DNA from: Kitasatospora sp. NBC_01266
GTDB taxonomy: Bacteria; Actinomycetota; Actinomycetes; Streptomycetales; Streptomycetaceae
Length of the DNA: 64,000 bases
NCBI RefSeq assembly: GCF_036242395.1
Contig: NZ_CP108458.1
Location: 2,728,001-2,792,000 of the forward strand
Direction: 5' to 3'
The position numbers and the translations under genes were made by a program. Shown one piece after another: positions 17,677-25,015 of this stretch. Numbering within the stretch: the first letter of the stretch is position 1; each line of letters opens with the position of its first letter. The notes under the pieces were generated by a model. It was not told where the DNA came from and did not search any database. It was given only the letters and a program-made list of their open reading frames with translations.

Positions 17677-18177
17677 ATGGCCAAGTTCCTGTTGAGCCTG
17701 CACGTGCTGGCCGCGATCATCGCGATCGGCCCGGTGACGGTGGCGGCGAGCATGTTCCCGCGCAAGGCGAAGGCCGCCCTGGCGGTGGCCGAGAACGGCC
17801 AGGCCGCTGCCGCGGCCGACCCGGAGGCGGCGGCGTCGGTGCGGCTGCTGTACCGGATCACCCAGGTCTACGCGATGATCGGGCTCGCGGTGCCGGTGCT
17901 CGGGATCGGCACCGCGCAGGTGATGGGGGTGATGGGCAGCCCCTGGCTGATCACCTCGCTGGCGCTGACCGCGATCGCCGCCCTGGTGCTGATGATCCTG
18001 GTGCTGCCCCGGCAGGAAGCGGTGGTCAGCGCGCTGGCCGGCGAGGCGGACACCGACCGGGTGCGCGCGTTCGACGGCCTGAAGCTGCTCACCATGAGCA
18101 CCGGTCTGTTCTCGCTGCTCTGGGCCGTGGTGACGGTGCTGATGGTGCTGCGTCCCGGCTCGACGACGCACGCCTGA
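17677..18177 (+). CDS. DUF2269-type integral membrane protein
   Basis: A 166-residue protein with four hydrophobic segments, beginning [20 protein letters not shown] and containing [18 protein letters not shown] and [19 protein letters not shown]. The pattern of a short first helix with His and a conserved G-P resembles the DUF2269 family. ATG at 17677 was chosen over the much longer open frame from 17305, which overlaps the divergent wall-protein gene. It converges on the double-HTH Lrp gene. No function known. Confidence 0.72.
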   Translation: MAKFLLSLHVLAAIIAIGPVTVAASMFPRKAKAALAVAENGQAAAAADPEAAASVRLLYRITQVYAMIGLAVPVLGIGTAQVMGVMGSPWLITSLALTAIAALVLMILVLPRQEAVVSALAGEADTDRVRAFDGLKLLTMSTGLFSLLWAVVTVLMVLRPGSTTHA

Positions 18178-18191
18178 CGGCCACACACGCG

Positions 18192-19196
18192 TCAGCCGCT
18201 CCCCCGCCGGCCCTCGCCCGGCAGGGTGAGCCGCACCCCCGCCCGCTTCACCGCGCGCGCCACGATCGCGGTCTCCACCCGGTCGGCGCCCAGCGGAGCG
18301 AGCACCTCGGTGGTGAAGCGGTAGAGCGCGTCGTAGTCCGGGCAGAAGACGGCCGCCATCAGGTTGTGCGGACCGCTGGTGGCCAGCACGCCGTGCACCT
18401 GCGGGTGCGCGGCCAGGGCCCGGCCGGCCTCGGCGAGGCGGCCCGGGGGCACCGAGAGCCAGAGGTTGGCGTCGACCGTCATGCCGAGTAGGCGCGGGTC
18501 GACCGTGGCATGGGTGCGCAGCAGCCCAGCCGCCGCCAGCCGGCGCAGTCGGCGCCGGACGGTGGACTCGGGCACGCCGAGCGCCTGGGCGAGGGCGGCG
18601 GCGGAGCGGCGGGCGTCCTCGCCCAGCTCGGCGAGGAGTGAACCGTCCAACTGGTCCAGCGGGAGCGGCCGGTCGGGCTGCTCCGGCTGACCGGGGGTCA
18701 GCGCCGCGACCTGCGCCTCGGTGAGCAGCCCGGCCTGCCACTGCGCGGCGTCGGCGAACAGGTGCAATACGGCGTGCACCGTGGTCTCGGTGACCGCGTC
18801 GGTGCCCGGGAGCTGGCGGTAGAGCAACCGGTCGCGCCCGGCCTGGTCGGTGACCACCACCGCGCTGATCTCCTGGCCGCCGAGCATCAGGTCGACGAAC
18901 GGCACGTCCGCCCGGGCCGCCAGCGCGTCCGCGACGGCCGTCACCCGGCCGCGCAGCACCCGCACCCGCAGCAGCAGCGCGCCGACCGCCTCGTCCACCG
19001 CCGGTGGCAGCAGCACCACGCGCAGCACCCCGGTCTCGCGCAGCCGGGCCAGCCGCCTGGTCACCGTCCGCACCGAGACCCCGAGCACCTGGGCGAGCAG
19101 GCCCGGCTCCGCCCGGCCGTCCAGTTGCAGGGCGCAGACCAGGCGGCGGTCCAGGTTGTCCAGCAGGGTGGCCGGATCCGTCGTCTCGGTCTGCAT
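18192..19196 (-). CDS. Lrp/AsnC-family regulator with two tandem DNA-binding/ligand units
   Basis: A 334-residue protein that repeats the Lrp architecture. Unit one has a helix-turn-helix at about 10-58 (LDRRLVCALQLDGRAEPGLL, VSVRTVTRRLARLRETGVLR) and a short alpha-beta region. Unit two has LDGSLLAELGEDARRSAAAL, ESTVRRRLRRLAAAGLLRTH and a second ligand domain. Tandem Lrp proteins are widespread in Streptomyces. The first ligand domain is the less typical of the two. ATG 19196 selected; longer frames run into the divergent gene. The divergent phosphatase-like gene at 19303 is a possible target. Confidence 0.85.
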   Translation of the reverse strand: MQTETTDPATLLDNLDRRLVCALQLDGRAEPGLLAQVLGVSVRTVTRRLARLRETGVLRVVLLPPAVDEAVGALLLRVRVLRGRVTAVADALAARADVPFVDLMLGGQEISAVVVTDQAGRDRLLYRQLPGTDAVTETTVHAVLHLFADAAQWQAGLLTEAQVAALTPGQPEQPDRPLPLDQLDGSLLAELGEDARRSAAALAQALGVPESTVRRRLRRLAAAGLLRTHATVDPRLLGMTVDANLWLSVPPGRLAEAGRALAAHPQVHGVLATSGPHNLMAAVFCPDYDALYRFTTEVLAPLGADRVETAIVARAVKRAGVRLTLPGEGRRGSG

Positions 19197-19302
19197 CGCT
19201 GTCCGATCTCGGCCATTCCGGCCGGGTGCTACGTCCTGTTCTGCCGCTGCGACGGTACTCCTTGGTCCGGCGCGAACACCACGGCACAGGGAAGGAACCC
19301 GG

Positions 19303-20103
19303 ATGTTGGAGAGGCTGCTCGGCAAGGTCGAGACGGTGGTGCGTGAGGTCGGCGACGGGCTGGTCGAGCGGCACCGCACCGAGCCGATCACGGCCCGGAC
19401 CCGGGCCGAGGCCCTCGCGGCCTTCCGCGCGCTGGACGCACCGGCCGCCGGCCGGCTGCGGGAGCGGCTGGGCGCGCTGCGCCCGCAGGCCGGCCGGCTC
19501 GACGACGAGTTGGCCAACGAGGTGCCGGCCACCGGCGAGTGGTGGTTGTGTGATGCCGTCGACGGCGCCGTCCAGTACCTGCTGGGGCAGCCGCACTGGG
19601 CGGTGACCGCGACCCTGCTGCGGGACGGCGAACCGGTGCTCGCGGTGGTGCACGCGCCGCTGCTCGGCTTCTGCTACACGGCCGCGCGCGGCCTGGGCGC
19701 GCGGCTGAACGGGCGTCCGATCAGCCCGTCCGAGCGGGCGCTGGACGTCGCGGTGGTCGCCACCAGCCACCCGCCGCTGGTCGCCGAGCAGGACCCGGAC
19801 GCGCTGCGCCGGGTGGGCGCGACGACCAGTGCCGTGATCGGCACCGGGGTGCTCGGGGTGCGCAACCTCGGGCCGACCGCGCTGCAGGTCGCCCAGGTCG
19901 GCTCCGGCCACCTGGACGCGTTCTGGGAGTGCGGCCTGGACGCGCCCAACCTGCTGCCCGGCGCGCTGATCGCCGCCGAGGCGGGCGCCGTGGTCAGCGA
20001 CCACGCGGGTGGGCCGTGGCAGCCCGGCGCCTCGAGCGGGTTCCTGGCGGCTCCGGTCCAGCAACACGCCGCGCTGGTGACGGTGTTGAGCGGGGTGCGC
20101 TGA
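19303..20103 (+). CDS. Inositol-monophosphatase-fold protein with altered metal motifs
   Basis: A 266-residue protein of the inositol monophosphatase superfamily. The first metal motif is CDAVDGAVQYLLG, where functional enzymes have D-P-(L/I)-D-G-T-x-N-F, so the Thr and Asn are replaced. The second reads WECGLDAPNLLPGALIAAEAGAVVSD, close to the usual W-D-x-A-A-G-x-L-I-x-E-A-G-G but with the key Asp shifted. The acidic pair EL near NEVPATGEWW replaces the usual Glu-Glu. It may hydrolyse a different phosphate ester or may have lost activity. ATG 19303 follows GGAAGGAA. Confidence 0.72.
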   Translation: MLERLLGKVETVVREVGDGLVERHRTEPITARTRAEALAAFRALDAPAAGRLRERLGALRPQAGRLDDELANEVPATGEWWLCDAVDGAVQYLLGQPHWAVTATLLRDGEPVLAVVHAPLLGFCYTAARGLGARLNGRPISPSERALDVAVVATSHPPLVAEQDPDALRRVGATTSAVIGTGVLGVRNLGPTALQVAQVGSGHLDAFWECGLDAPNLLPGALIAAEAGAVVSDHAGGPWQPGASSGFLAAPVQQHAALVTVLSGVR

Positions 20104-20141
20104 CGGAACCGGGGTGCCCGGCGGCGCGTCCCTCCAGGACA

Positions 20142-20178
20142 CCGGTCGGTGTCGACCGACGCCGGTCGGTGTCGACCG
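20142..20178. repeat. Two tandem 20-base-spaced palindromic repeats
   Basis: CCGGTCGGTGTCGACCG occurs at 20142-20158 and again at 20162-20178. Each copy is itself an inverted repeat (CGGTCG-GTGT-CGACCG), and a partial third copy follows. They sit between the phosphatase-fold gene and the histidine-phosphatase start. Either a terminator-like double hairpin or a pair of operator sites on one face of the helix. Confidence 0.6.
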
Positions 20179-20207
20179 GCACCGACGGACCGTCAAGGGA
20201 GCCCCGA

Positions 20208-20831
20208 TTGAACGGCGCAGCCGCCCGCTACCTCTACCTCGCACGGCACGGCGAGGCCCTGCCGGACGGGAGCGGGCTCTCCGAGACCGGGCGCCGCCAG
20301 GCGGTCCTGCTCGGGCGGCGGTTGCGCGAGGTGCCGCTGACGGCGGTGCACCACGGCCCGCTCCGCCGGGCGGCACAGACCGCGCGGTTGATCGGTGAAC
20401 AGCTGCGCGGCGTCCCCGCCTTCCAGGACGAGGCGGCCGGTGACTACCTGCCCGCTGTGCCGACCCGGGAGCAACTGCCGGTGGACTGCGCCGACCACCT
20501 GCTGGACTTCCTCGGCGACGTCCCGGCCGAGGAGGCCGCCCGCGGGGCGGCGCTGGCCCGCACGGCGACGGCACGGTTCACCGGCACGGTGGCCGGCGAC
20601 GAGGATCGGCACGAACTGGTGGTCACCCATGCCTTCCTGATCGGCTGGCTGCTCCGGGACGCGATGGCGGCCCCCGACTGGCGCTGGCTCGGCCTCAACC
20701 ACGCCAACGCGGCGCTGACGGTGATCCGTTACGCGCCCGGCCGGCCGGCCACCGTGATCACGCAGAACGACCAGCGGCACCTGCCGGCCGAGCTGTGCTG
20801 GACCGGTTTCCCCTCGGAATGGCAGATCTGA
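20208..20831 (+). CDS. Histidine phosphatase family protein (phosphoglycerate-mutase-like)
   Basis: A 207-residue protein with the catalytic LARHGEA motif at about residues 11-17, the partner Arg in HHGPLRRAAQTARL, and a second catalytic His in LVVTHAFLIG. Start is a TTG at 20208, supported by AAGGGA seven bases upstream; no ATG lies in a suitable place. Members dephosphorylate a wide range of small molecules or proteins. The substrate is unknown. Confidence 0.85.
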   Translation: MNGAAARYLYLARHGEALPDGSGLSETGRRQAVLLGRRLREVPLTAVHHGPLRRAAQTARLIGEQLRGVPAFQDEAAGDYLPAVPTREQLPVDCADHLLDFLGDVPAEEAARGAALARTATARFTGTVAGDEDRHELVVTHAFLIGWLLRDAMAAPDWRWLGLNHANAALTVIRYAPGRPATVITQNDQRHLPAELCWTGFPSEWQI

Positions 20832-20849
20832 TGCTCCGTCGGGGAAGGA

Positions 20850-21041
20850 TCAGGAGATGCCGCAGGTCACCTGGCGCGACTCCTGGTCCAGGTCGAGGAA
20901 GGGGCAGTCGGAGGAGAGGTGGGAGCCGTCGCTGAAGACCAGGTCGACGTAGCGGCTGGGCTCCCATTGGTTGTTGCCGTGCGGATCGATCCGCAGGGTG
21001 GTGGCGGAGCCCTTGAGCAGCTCCCAGGGTGTGCGGGCCAA
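20850..21041 (-). CDS. Small hypothetical protein, 63 residues
   Basis: A short frame starting at TTG 21041 (MARTPWELLKG) with an amino-acid mix typical of real proteins, such as RYVDLVFSDGSHLSSDCPF and a Cys-containing tail. The nearest strong ribosome binding site (GGGAGG near 21080) serves an ATG at 21069 in another frame, whose product looks like a composition artefact. The call is therefore tentative. It converges on the histidine phosphatase. Not recognised. Confidence 0.4.
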   Translation of the reverse strand: MARTPWELLKGSATTLRIDPHGNNQWEPSRYVDLVFSDGSHLSSDCPFLDLDQESRQVTCGIS

Positions 21042-21172
21042 GACTGGACAGGGCTTTGCCGGGAAACATCTGACCTCCCTTCAGCAGAGTTGGTCAGGTG
21101 TCCATCGTGGCAGGACAGTTCGGCCACGACCATCACCCGCAGGAGTGTCGTTCCCGGCCGGTCCGGTTGACG

Positions 21173-21817
21173 TCAACCCTGGTTCCACGCGGGGCGTTCC
21201 GGGTCGTCGGCCCGGACCAGGATGTCGGCCGCCTCGTCCGGGCGCGTCTCGGTCTCGTAGCGGGCGAAGGCCGGCAGCGTCCACTGGTCCTGCTCGGCGG
21301 TGCGGCGCCGCAGGGCTGCCTCGGACATCCGCAGGTGCACCGTCAGGTCGAACGGGAACCAGCGGCCGAGCAGCAGCTGGCCGTCGAGCAGCAGCACGGC
21401 GCCCGGGGCCAGTTCGACGTACGGGCTGCGGGTGGCGCGGTCGGTGTCCGGGTCGCGCAGGTCGGGCAGCACCCGGCCGGTGCCGCCCGGGTCCAGCGGG
21501 GTGAAGACCTCACGGAAGAGCGCGTTGTCGTCCAGCCAGAGGTCGAAGTAGGCGTCGGCGTCCTGGTGCCCGTACTCCAGCCGCAGCGAGGCGGGCCGCA
21601 GGAAGTCGCGCGACCGCACCCGCTGCACCGGGCGACCGCGCAGCCGCAGTTCCTCGGCGAGGGCGGCGGCCAGCCGCTCGGGCCGGGCCGCCGGGGCGCC
21701 GTCCACCGCGACCCGGGGGAAACGCCCACCGTCCGCCGGGGTCAACCGCTCGACCCGGTCGGCGAGTTCGACGGCCAGCCGGGGCCAGCTGATCGGGGTG
21801 AGTCGGGGCCCTGCCAT
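21173..21817 (-). CDS. Uridine-kinase-like protein lacking a normal P-loop
   Basis: A 214-residue protein aligned by eye with actinobacterial uridine kinase-like proteins. It has RVAVDGAPAARPERLAAALA where a kinase would have G-x-x-x-x-G-K-(S/T), DFLRPASLRLEYG for the substrate region, and VLLLDGQLLLGRW followed by FDLTVHLRMSEAALRRRT for the lid. The Walker A Gly-Lys-Thr is missing, so ATP-dependent phosphorylation is doubtful. ATG at 21817 follows GAGGAG; a second in-frame ATG at 21862 also has a GAGG. Confidence 0.68.
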   Translation of the reverse strand: MAGPRLTPISWPRLAVELADRVERLTPADGGRFPRVAVDGAPAARPERLAAALAEELRLRGRPVQRVRSRDFLRPASLRLEYGHQDADAYFDLWLDDNALFREVFTPLDPGGTGRVLPDLRDPDTDRATRSPYVELAPGAVLLLDGQLLLGRWFPFDLTVHLRMSEAALRRRTAEQDQWTLPAFARYETETRPDEAADILVRADDPERPAWNQG

Positions 21818-21968
21818 CGGTGCTCCTCGTGCTCCTTGATCGGGTCGGCCTGCCATCGGCATCCTCGCTCATCGAGCCCGCCTGAGGTCAATCCGCTCCG
21901 AGGCGGGTGGCGAGGAGCGGCCGCACCATTACGCGGCGAACTGCACTTCCTCGCGGGGCGGCAGGTGG

Positions 21969-22262
21969 TCAGGTGTGGTCTGGCGAGTTGTCCGCGAGGT
22001 ACTGGCTGAGCCGGCGGGTGAGCTGCTCGGACGCGTCGTCGAACCAGGCATCCGTCAGCCAGGCGTCCGTTGGCCAGGCATCCGTCGGCCAGGCGGCGGG
22101 CTCGGCGGTGCGCTTGGCGTGCGCCTCGCGCAGGGCCTTCGTGAGCGGCTTGAGCCTGCGGCGTTCGGCGCGGAGCAGCCTGGCGACCGGCTGCCGGGAG
22201 AAGTGCATGAACCACTGGTCGGCCAAGGTGGGGACCAGCCAGGCCCACAGGCGGCGGATCAT
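21969..22262 (-). CDS. Small hypothetical protein with a tandem pentapeptide repeat
   Basis: A 97-residue basic protein starting MIRRLWAWLVPTLADQWFMH, with a Lys/Arg-rich middle (RAERRRLKPLTKAL) and three to four copies of a P-T-D-A-W-like pentapeptide near residues 55-72. The DNA there is a 15-base tandem repeat. Its ATG overlaps the stop of the preceding gene (ATGA), so it is the last gene of a three-gene operon led by the HATPase protein. Not recognised. Confidence 0.65.
   Translation of the reverse strand: MIRRLWAWLVPTLADQWFMHFSRQPVARLLRAERRRLKPLTKALREAHAKRTAEPAAWPTDAWPTDAWLTDAWFDDASEQLTRRLSQYLADNSPDHT
22042..22093. repeat. 15-base tandem repeat inside the small gene
   Basis: Units of about GGCCAGGCATCCGTC repeat three and a half times (22042-22056, 22057-22071, 22072-22086, partial to about 22093) with one or two changes each. 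They encode the D-A-W-P-T-type peptide repeat in frame, so unit gain or loss keeps the frame. Confidence 0.8.
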
Positions 22263-22555
22263 CCGGCGGTCACCTCCTCGCGGGCCGGGCGGAGGTGGAA
22301 GAGGTGCGGGCCGTCCGGGAGCATGAAGGTGATGGCCACCGTACCTTCCTTCGCCAGGCGTTCGGCCATGCAGTCCACGGAACTGGGCCGCACGAGCATC
22401 AGCTCGAACGCGCAGTAGTAGGCGTTGCTCAGGGGCAGCAGCCGCATGGACTCCCAGGCCGCCGCGAGGGCGTCGGCGAGCCTGGCGAACCTGGCCAGCG
22501 GTGTGATCCCGGTCAGCTCCACCAGTACGGGACCGGGGATGCGATGGTGCGTCAC
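22259..22555 (-). CDS. Hypothetical protein, middle gene of the HATPase operon
   Basis: A 98-residue protein beginning at GTG 22555, two bases after the TAG of the HATPase gene, and ending in an ATGA overlap with the next gene. Visible features are an N-terminal TGITPLARFARLADALAAAW helix, a Tyr/Phe-rich SNAYYCAFELMLV strand, and EGTVAITFMLPDGPHLFHL near the end. The tight spacing indicates co-translation. Genes of this size accompany HATPase proteins in other whiJ-like loci, but I do not know a function. Confidence 0.65.
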   Translation of the reverse strand: MTHHRIPGPVLVELTGITPLARFARLADALAAAWESMRLLPLSNAYYCAFELMLVRPSSVDCMAERLAKEGTVAITFMLPDGPHLFHLRPAREEVTAG

Positions 22556-22557
22556 GG

Positions 22558-22992
22558 CTACGCCACCGCCGGTCCGCGCTCGATGCAGGACCAGACCCGC
22601 TTGCCGATCCCCTCGCGCGGCCCCCAACCCCACTGCTGCGAGAGCCTGTCGACCAGCAGCAGCCCCCGCCCGGCCTCACCCTCGGCCGCGACGCACAGCT
22701 GCGGGGCCTCGTGGGAGGCGTCCTCGACCCAGATCAGCAGCAACTCACCGTCAGGGTCCGCCTCGAGGCCCATCTTGATCAGCTGGTCCCGCCGGGTGCC
22801 GTGCACGAAGGCGTTGGTGACCAGCTCGCTGAGCACCAACGCACCCTTCTCCTCGAAGAGTTCGCCGCCACTGACGCGCGGGAGGAACTCACGCAGCAGA
22901 CGCCGTGCCATGGCCGGCGAATCCGCTCTGGGACGCAACCAGTACCAGACGTTGGCGGTGGACGCGGGGGGATCGGCGAGCGTTTCGGACAT
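22558..22992 (-). CDS. ATP-binding (HATPase_c_2, anti-sigma/RsbW-like) protein
   Basis: A 144-residue protein of the GHKL ATPase fold. The N-box ALVLSELVTNAFVHGT (Glu and Asn binding Mg-ATP) and the G-box WVEDASHEAPQL and GEAGRGLLLVDRLSQQWGW are intact. ATG 22992 follows GGGAG; the longer frame to 23247 overlaps the divergent promoter. Such stand-alone ATPases are anti-sigma factors or regulators of the SpoIIAB/RsbW class and are found beside WhiJ-type regulators. First gene of a three-gene operon, divergent from the XRE gene. Confidence 0.88.
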   Translation of the reverse strand: MSETLADPPASTANVWYWLRPRADSPAMARRLLREFLPRVSGGELFEEKGALVLSELVTNAFVHGTRRDQLIKMGLEADPDGELLLIWVEDASHEAPQLCVAAEGEAGRGLLLVDRLSQQWGWGPREGIGKRVWSCIERGPAVA

Positions 22993-23091
22993 GGCGAAGC
23001 TCCCTTGCGGCGCGGCTTGTTGATGAGGCGGGCGCGATGTAGGGCGACCCGGAGTGACGGCCGGCGCGGGCATGGGGATGCCCGGTGACGA

Positions 23092-23127
23092 ACCGTCATG
23101 ATCACGGTCTGTCGTGGAGTGTTCCAC
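23092..23127. promoter_or_regulatory. Inverted repeats between the divergent HATPase and XRE genes
   Basis: ACCGT-CATGATC-ACGGT (23092-23108, centred on TGATCA) and GTGGA-GTGT-TCCAC (23114-23127) lie in the 256-base divergent gap. Both are candidate operators for the XRE protein. Function is inferred from position only. Confidence 0.4.
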
Positions 23128-23248
23128 TCCCCGTAGCATGCTCCCGGATGTTCCTACGGTGCAAGTCCCTACTCTGGAAGCCGTCAAAGATTGTTGTCCT
23201 GCTCGGAGGAGGGCAGACTTACGAGCCACACCCGAGGGGAGGTCCAAC

Positions 23249-24109
23249 GTGCCGGTGAACAGAAACCCGACCGTTCGTCAGCGGCGGCTCGCCCGAACGC
23301 TCAAGGAGCTACGGACGGCCAAGCGGCTGACTCTCGCCCAGGCGGCGCAGCAGCTTGCCTGCGCAGAGAGCAAGATCAGCCGGATTGAGGCGGCACAGTC
23401 AGGGGTCCGGCTTATCGACCTGCGCCTACTCCTCGACCTGTATGACGTCCATGACCGTGGAACGCGAGCGGGGCTGGAGGCACTGTCCCGCGAGGGGCGG
23501 CTGCGCGGCTGGTGGGACCGGTACTCCGAGACACTCTCTCCGCTCTATGCCGACTACATCGCGCTGGAAGCCGACGCTTCGGACGCGTACAGCATCCAAA
23601 CCCTTCTGGTGCCAGGGCTCTTGCAGACCGAGGACTACACACGGGCTGTGGTCCGTGCTCAGATAGAGGATGCGACGCCCGAGCAGGTTGAGATCCTCAC
23701 CAAGGTCCGCCAGGAGCGCCGCTCGGTGCTGACGCGAAACGCGCCTCTGCGCTTGTGGGTGGTTCTCTCGGAGTCCGTACTCAAGCACCAGATCGGCGGG
23801 CCGTCGGTGATGCGCGGTCAGCTTGAGTTCCTTGCTTCAGCCTCCGACAACCCGACCATCAACATCCAGGTCTTGCCGGAAGCCTCGGACGTGCACGCGG
23901 CGCTGTTCGGGCCGGTTGTCATCCTGAGCTTCCCCGAGACGACGGAGACAGACGTGGCCTATGTGGACAGCCTGCTCAGCACGCTCTACATCGAAGAGCC
24001 CGACGAGGTGTTCAAGTATGCCAACCTGTTCCGCCGCGCTCTTGCCGAATCGCTGCCACGCACCGAATCACTCGCGCTGATCGAGCGCATCGCAAAAGGA
24101 ATGGTCTAG
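23249..24109 (+). CDS. XRE-family regulator, Scr1/WhiJ type with DUF5753
   Basis: A 286-residue protein. The N-terminal Cro-like helix-turn-helix covers about 10-65 (LARTLKELRTAKRLTLAQAA and CAESKISRIEAAQSGV). The rest is the DUF5753 domain typical of streptomycete WhiJ/Scr1 regulators, with YIALEADASDAYSIQTLLVPG and a C-terminal amphipathic region. GTG 23249 is supported by GGGGAGG; another GTG two codons later is possible. Codon use is visibly less GC-extreme than neighbouring genes. These regulators work with small DUF397 proteins, three of which follow. Confidence 0.9.
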   Translation: MPVNRNPTVRQRRLARTLKELRTAKRLTLAQAAQQLACAESKISRIEAAQSGVRLIDLRLLLDLYDVHDRGTRAGLEALSREGRLRGWWDRYSETLSPLYADYIALEADASDAYSIQTLLVPGLLQTEDYTRAVVRAQIEDATPEQVEILTKVRQERRSVLTRNAPLRLWVVLSESVLKHQIGGPSVMRGQLEFLASASDNPTINIQVLPEASDVHAALFGPVVILSFPETTETDVAYVDSLLSTLYIEEPDEVFKYANLFRRALAESLPRTESLALIERIAKGMV

Positions 24110-24112
24110 ATC

Positions 24113-24340
24113 ATGACGAGCAACGTCCCCCCGTCTTCAGATGCAGCCCGGCTCAACTGGTACAAGTCCTCGTACTCAGGTGCCCAGAGCGACTGCGTGG
24201 AAACCGGCCGCGTGGTCACGGGCGGCATGGCGGTCCGCGATTCCAAGGACCCGCACGGTCCCGCGCTGGTCTTCCGAGCCGACGCATGGCAAGCATTCTT
24301 GGCCAGCGTCCAACAGCACATCTCCCCCGCTGACTTCTGA
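24113..24340 (+). CDS. DUF397 protein, copy 1
   Basis: A 75-residue DUF397 protein starting three bases after the XRE stop. It has the N-terminal WYKSSYSGAQSDCVE motif and the C-terminal VRDSKDPHGPALVFRADAWQ block of the family. DUF397 proteins are small partners of WhiJ/Scr1-type regulators and probably antagonise or modify their DNA binding. First of three tandem copies. Confidence 0.93.
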   Translation: MTSNVPPSSDAARLNWYKSSYSGAQSDCVETGRVVTGGMAVRDSKDPHGPALVFRADAWQAFLASVQQHISPADF

Positions 24341-24373
24341 TCTGTTCTCATCACAGCAGGAAGGGCTTTGATC

Positions 24374-24652
24374 ATGCAGCTTGAAACGGGCTCTCGAGCG
24401 AAGCTGACAGACCGGGGCGGCGTGGACATGAACCATGTCGCATGGCGGAAGAGTACGTTCAGCGGCAATCAGGGCAACTGCGTTGAGGTCGCCGACGGTT
24501 TCCCTGGTGCCGTACCCGTGCGCGACAGCAAGGACCCGCACGGTCCCGCGCTGGTCTTCCGGGCCAACGCCTGGCAGGCCTTCGTCACCAGCGTCCAGAC
24601 GGCAGCCCTGCCCATCGACCTCACCGATCTGAGTGGCGGGCTGACCTCATGA
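24374..24652 (+). CDS. DUF397 protein, copy 2
   Basis: A 92-residue DUF397 protein with WRKSTFSGNQGNCVE and VRDSKDPHGPALVFRANAWQ. The ATG at 24374 fits AGGAAGG nine bases upstream; a TTG at 24368 is also in frame. About 15 extra N-terminal residues precede the domain, and a second internal ATG gives a more typical length. Its stop overlaps the next copy. Confidence 0.88.
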   Translation: MQLETGSRAKLTDRGGVDMNHVAWRKSTFSGNQGNCVEVADGFPGAVPVRDSKDPHGPALVFRANAWQAFVTSVQTAALPIDLTDLSGGLTS

Positions 24653-24873
24653 CCCACTACTCCGACGCCTCTGCACAGGGCTTGACCTTCCGAAAGTCCT
24701 CCTACAGCAACGGCCAGGAGAACTGCGTCGAGTGCGCCCTTGCATCCGCCGGAAGTGAGGCCGCAGTACGGGACTCCAAGGACCCGCACGGTCCCGCGCT
24801 GGTCTTCCGAGCCGACGCCTGGCAGGCCTTCGTCACCAGCGTCCAGACGGCAGCCCTGCCCATCGGCCACTGA
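24649..24873 (+). CDS. DUF397 protein, copy 3
   Basis: A 74-residue DUF397 protein coupled to copy 2 by an ATGA overlap. FRKSSYSNGQENCVE and VRDSKDPHGPALVFRADAWQ are both present. Its last 20 residues are identical to the matching part of copy 2, including the DNA, up to PI near the end. A hairpin terminator follows at once. Confidence 0.92.
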   Translation: MTHYSDASAQGLTFRKSSYSNGQENCVECALASAGSEAAVRDSKDPHGPALVFRADAWQAFVTSVQTAALPIGH

Positions 24874-24875
24874 TA

Positions 24876-24919
24876 CGCGGCGGGCCCACCCGGGAGAACC
24901 CCCTGGTGGGCCCGCCGCG
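24876..24919 (+). terminator. Terminator of the whiJ-like operon
   Basis: A perfect 15-base-pair stem (24876-24890 with 24905-24919) and 14-base loop, two bases after the last DUF397 stop. Confidence 0.75.
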
Positions 24920-25015
24920 TTCCACGTTCCCGCAGCTGCCACGGGCGGGATCCACGCGCACCGTTCATGTCAGCTCTGCCCCTTGAGCCCCTCCCCAGGC
25001 CGCTTACCGGACTAT

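Noticed and set aside
17593..20574. A minus-strand open frame of 993 codons
   Set aside because: It overlaps several well-supported genes on both strands and has no recognisable domain.
20758..21069. A minus-strand frame with ATG 21069 and a good GGGAGG ribosome binding site
   Set aside because: The product is Arg/Leu/Pro/Gly-rich like a shadow frame, and the alternative frame in the same place (20850-21041) reads more like a protein.
24240..24860. Repeated blocks that could look like a CRISPR or other spaced repeat
   Set aside because: They are coding repeats of three DUF397 genes in the same frame, not short direct repeats with unique spacers.
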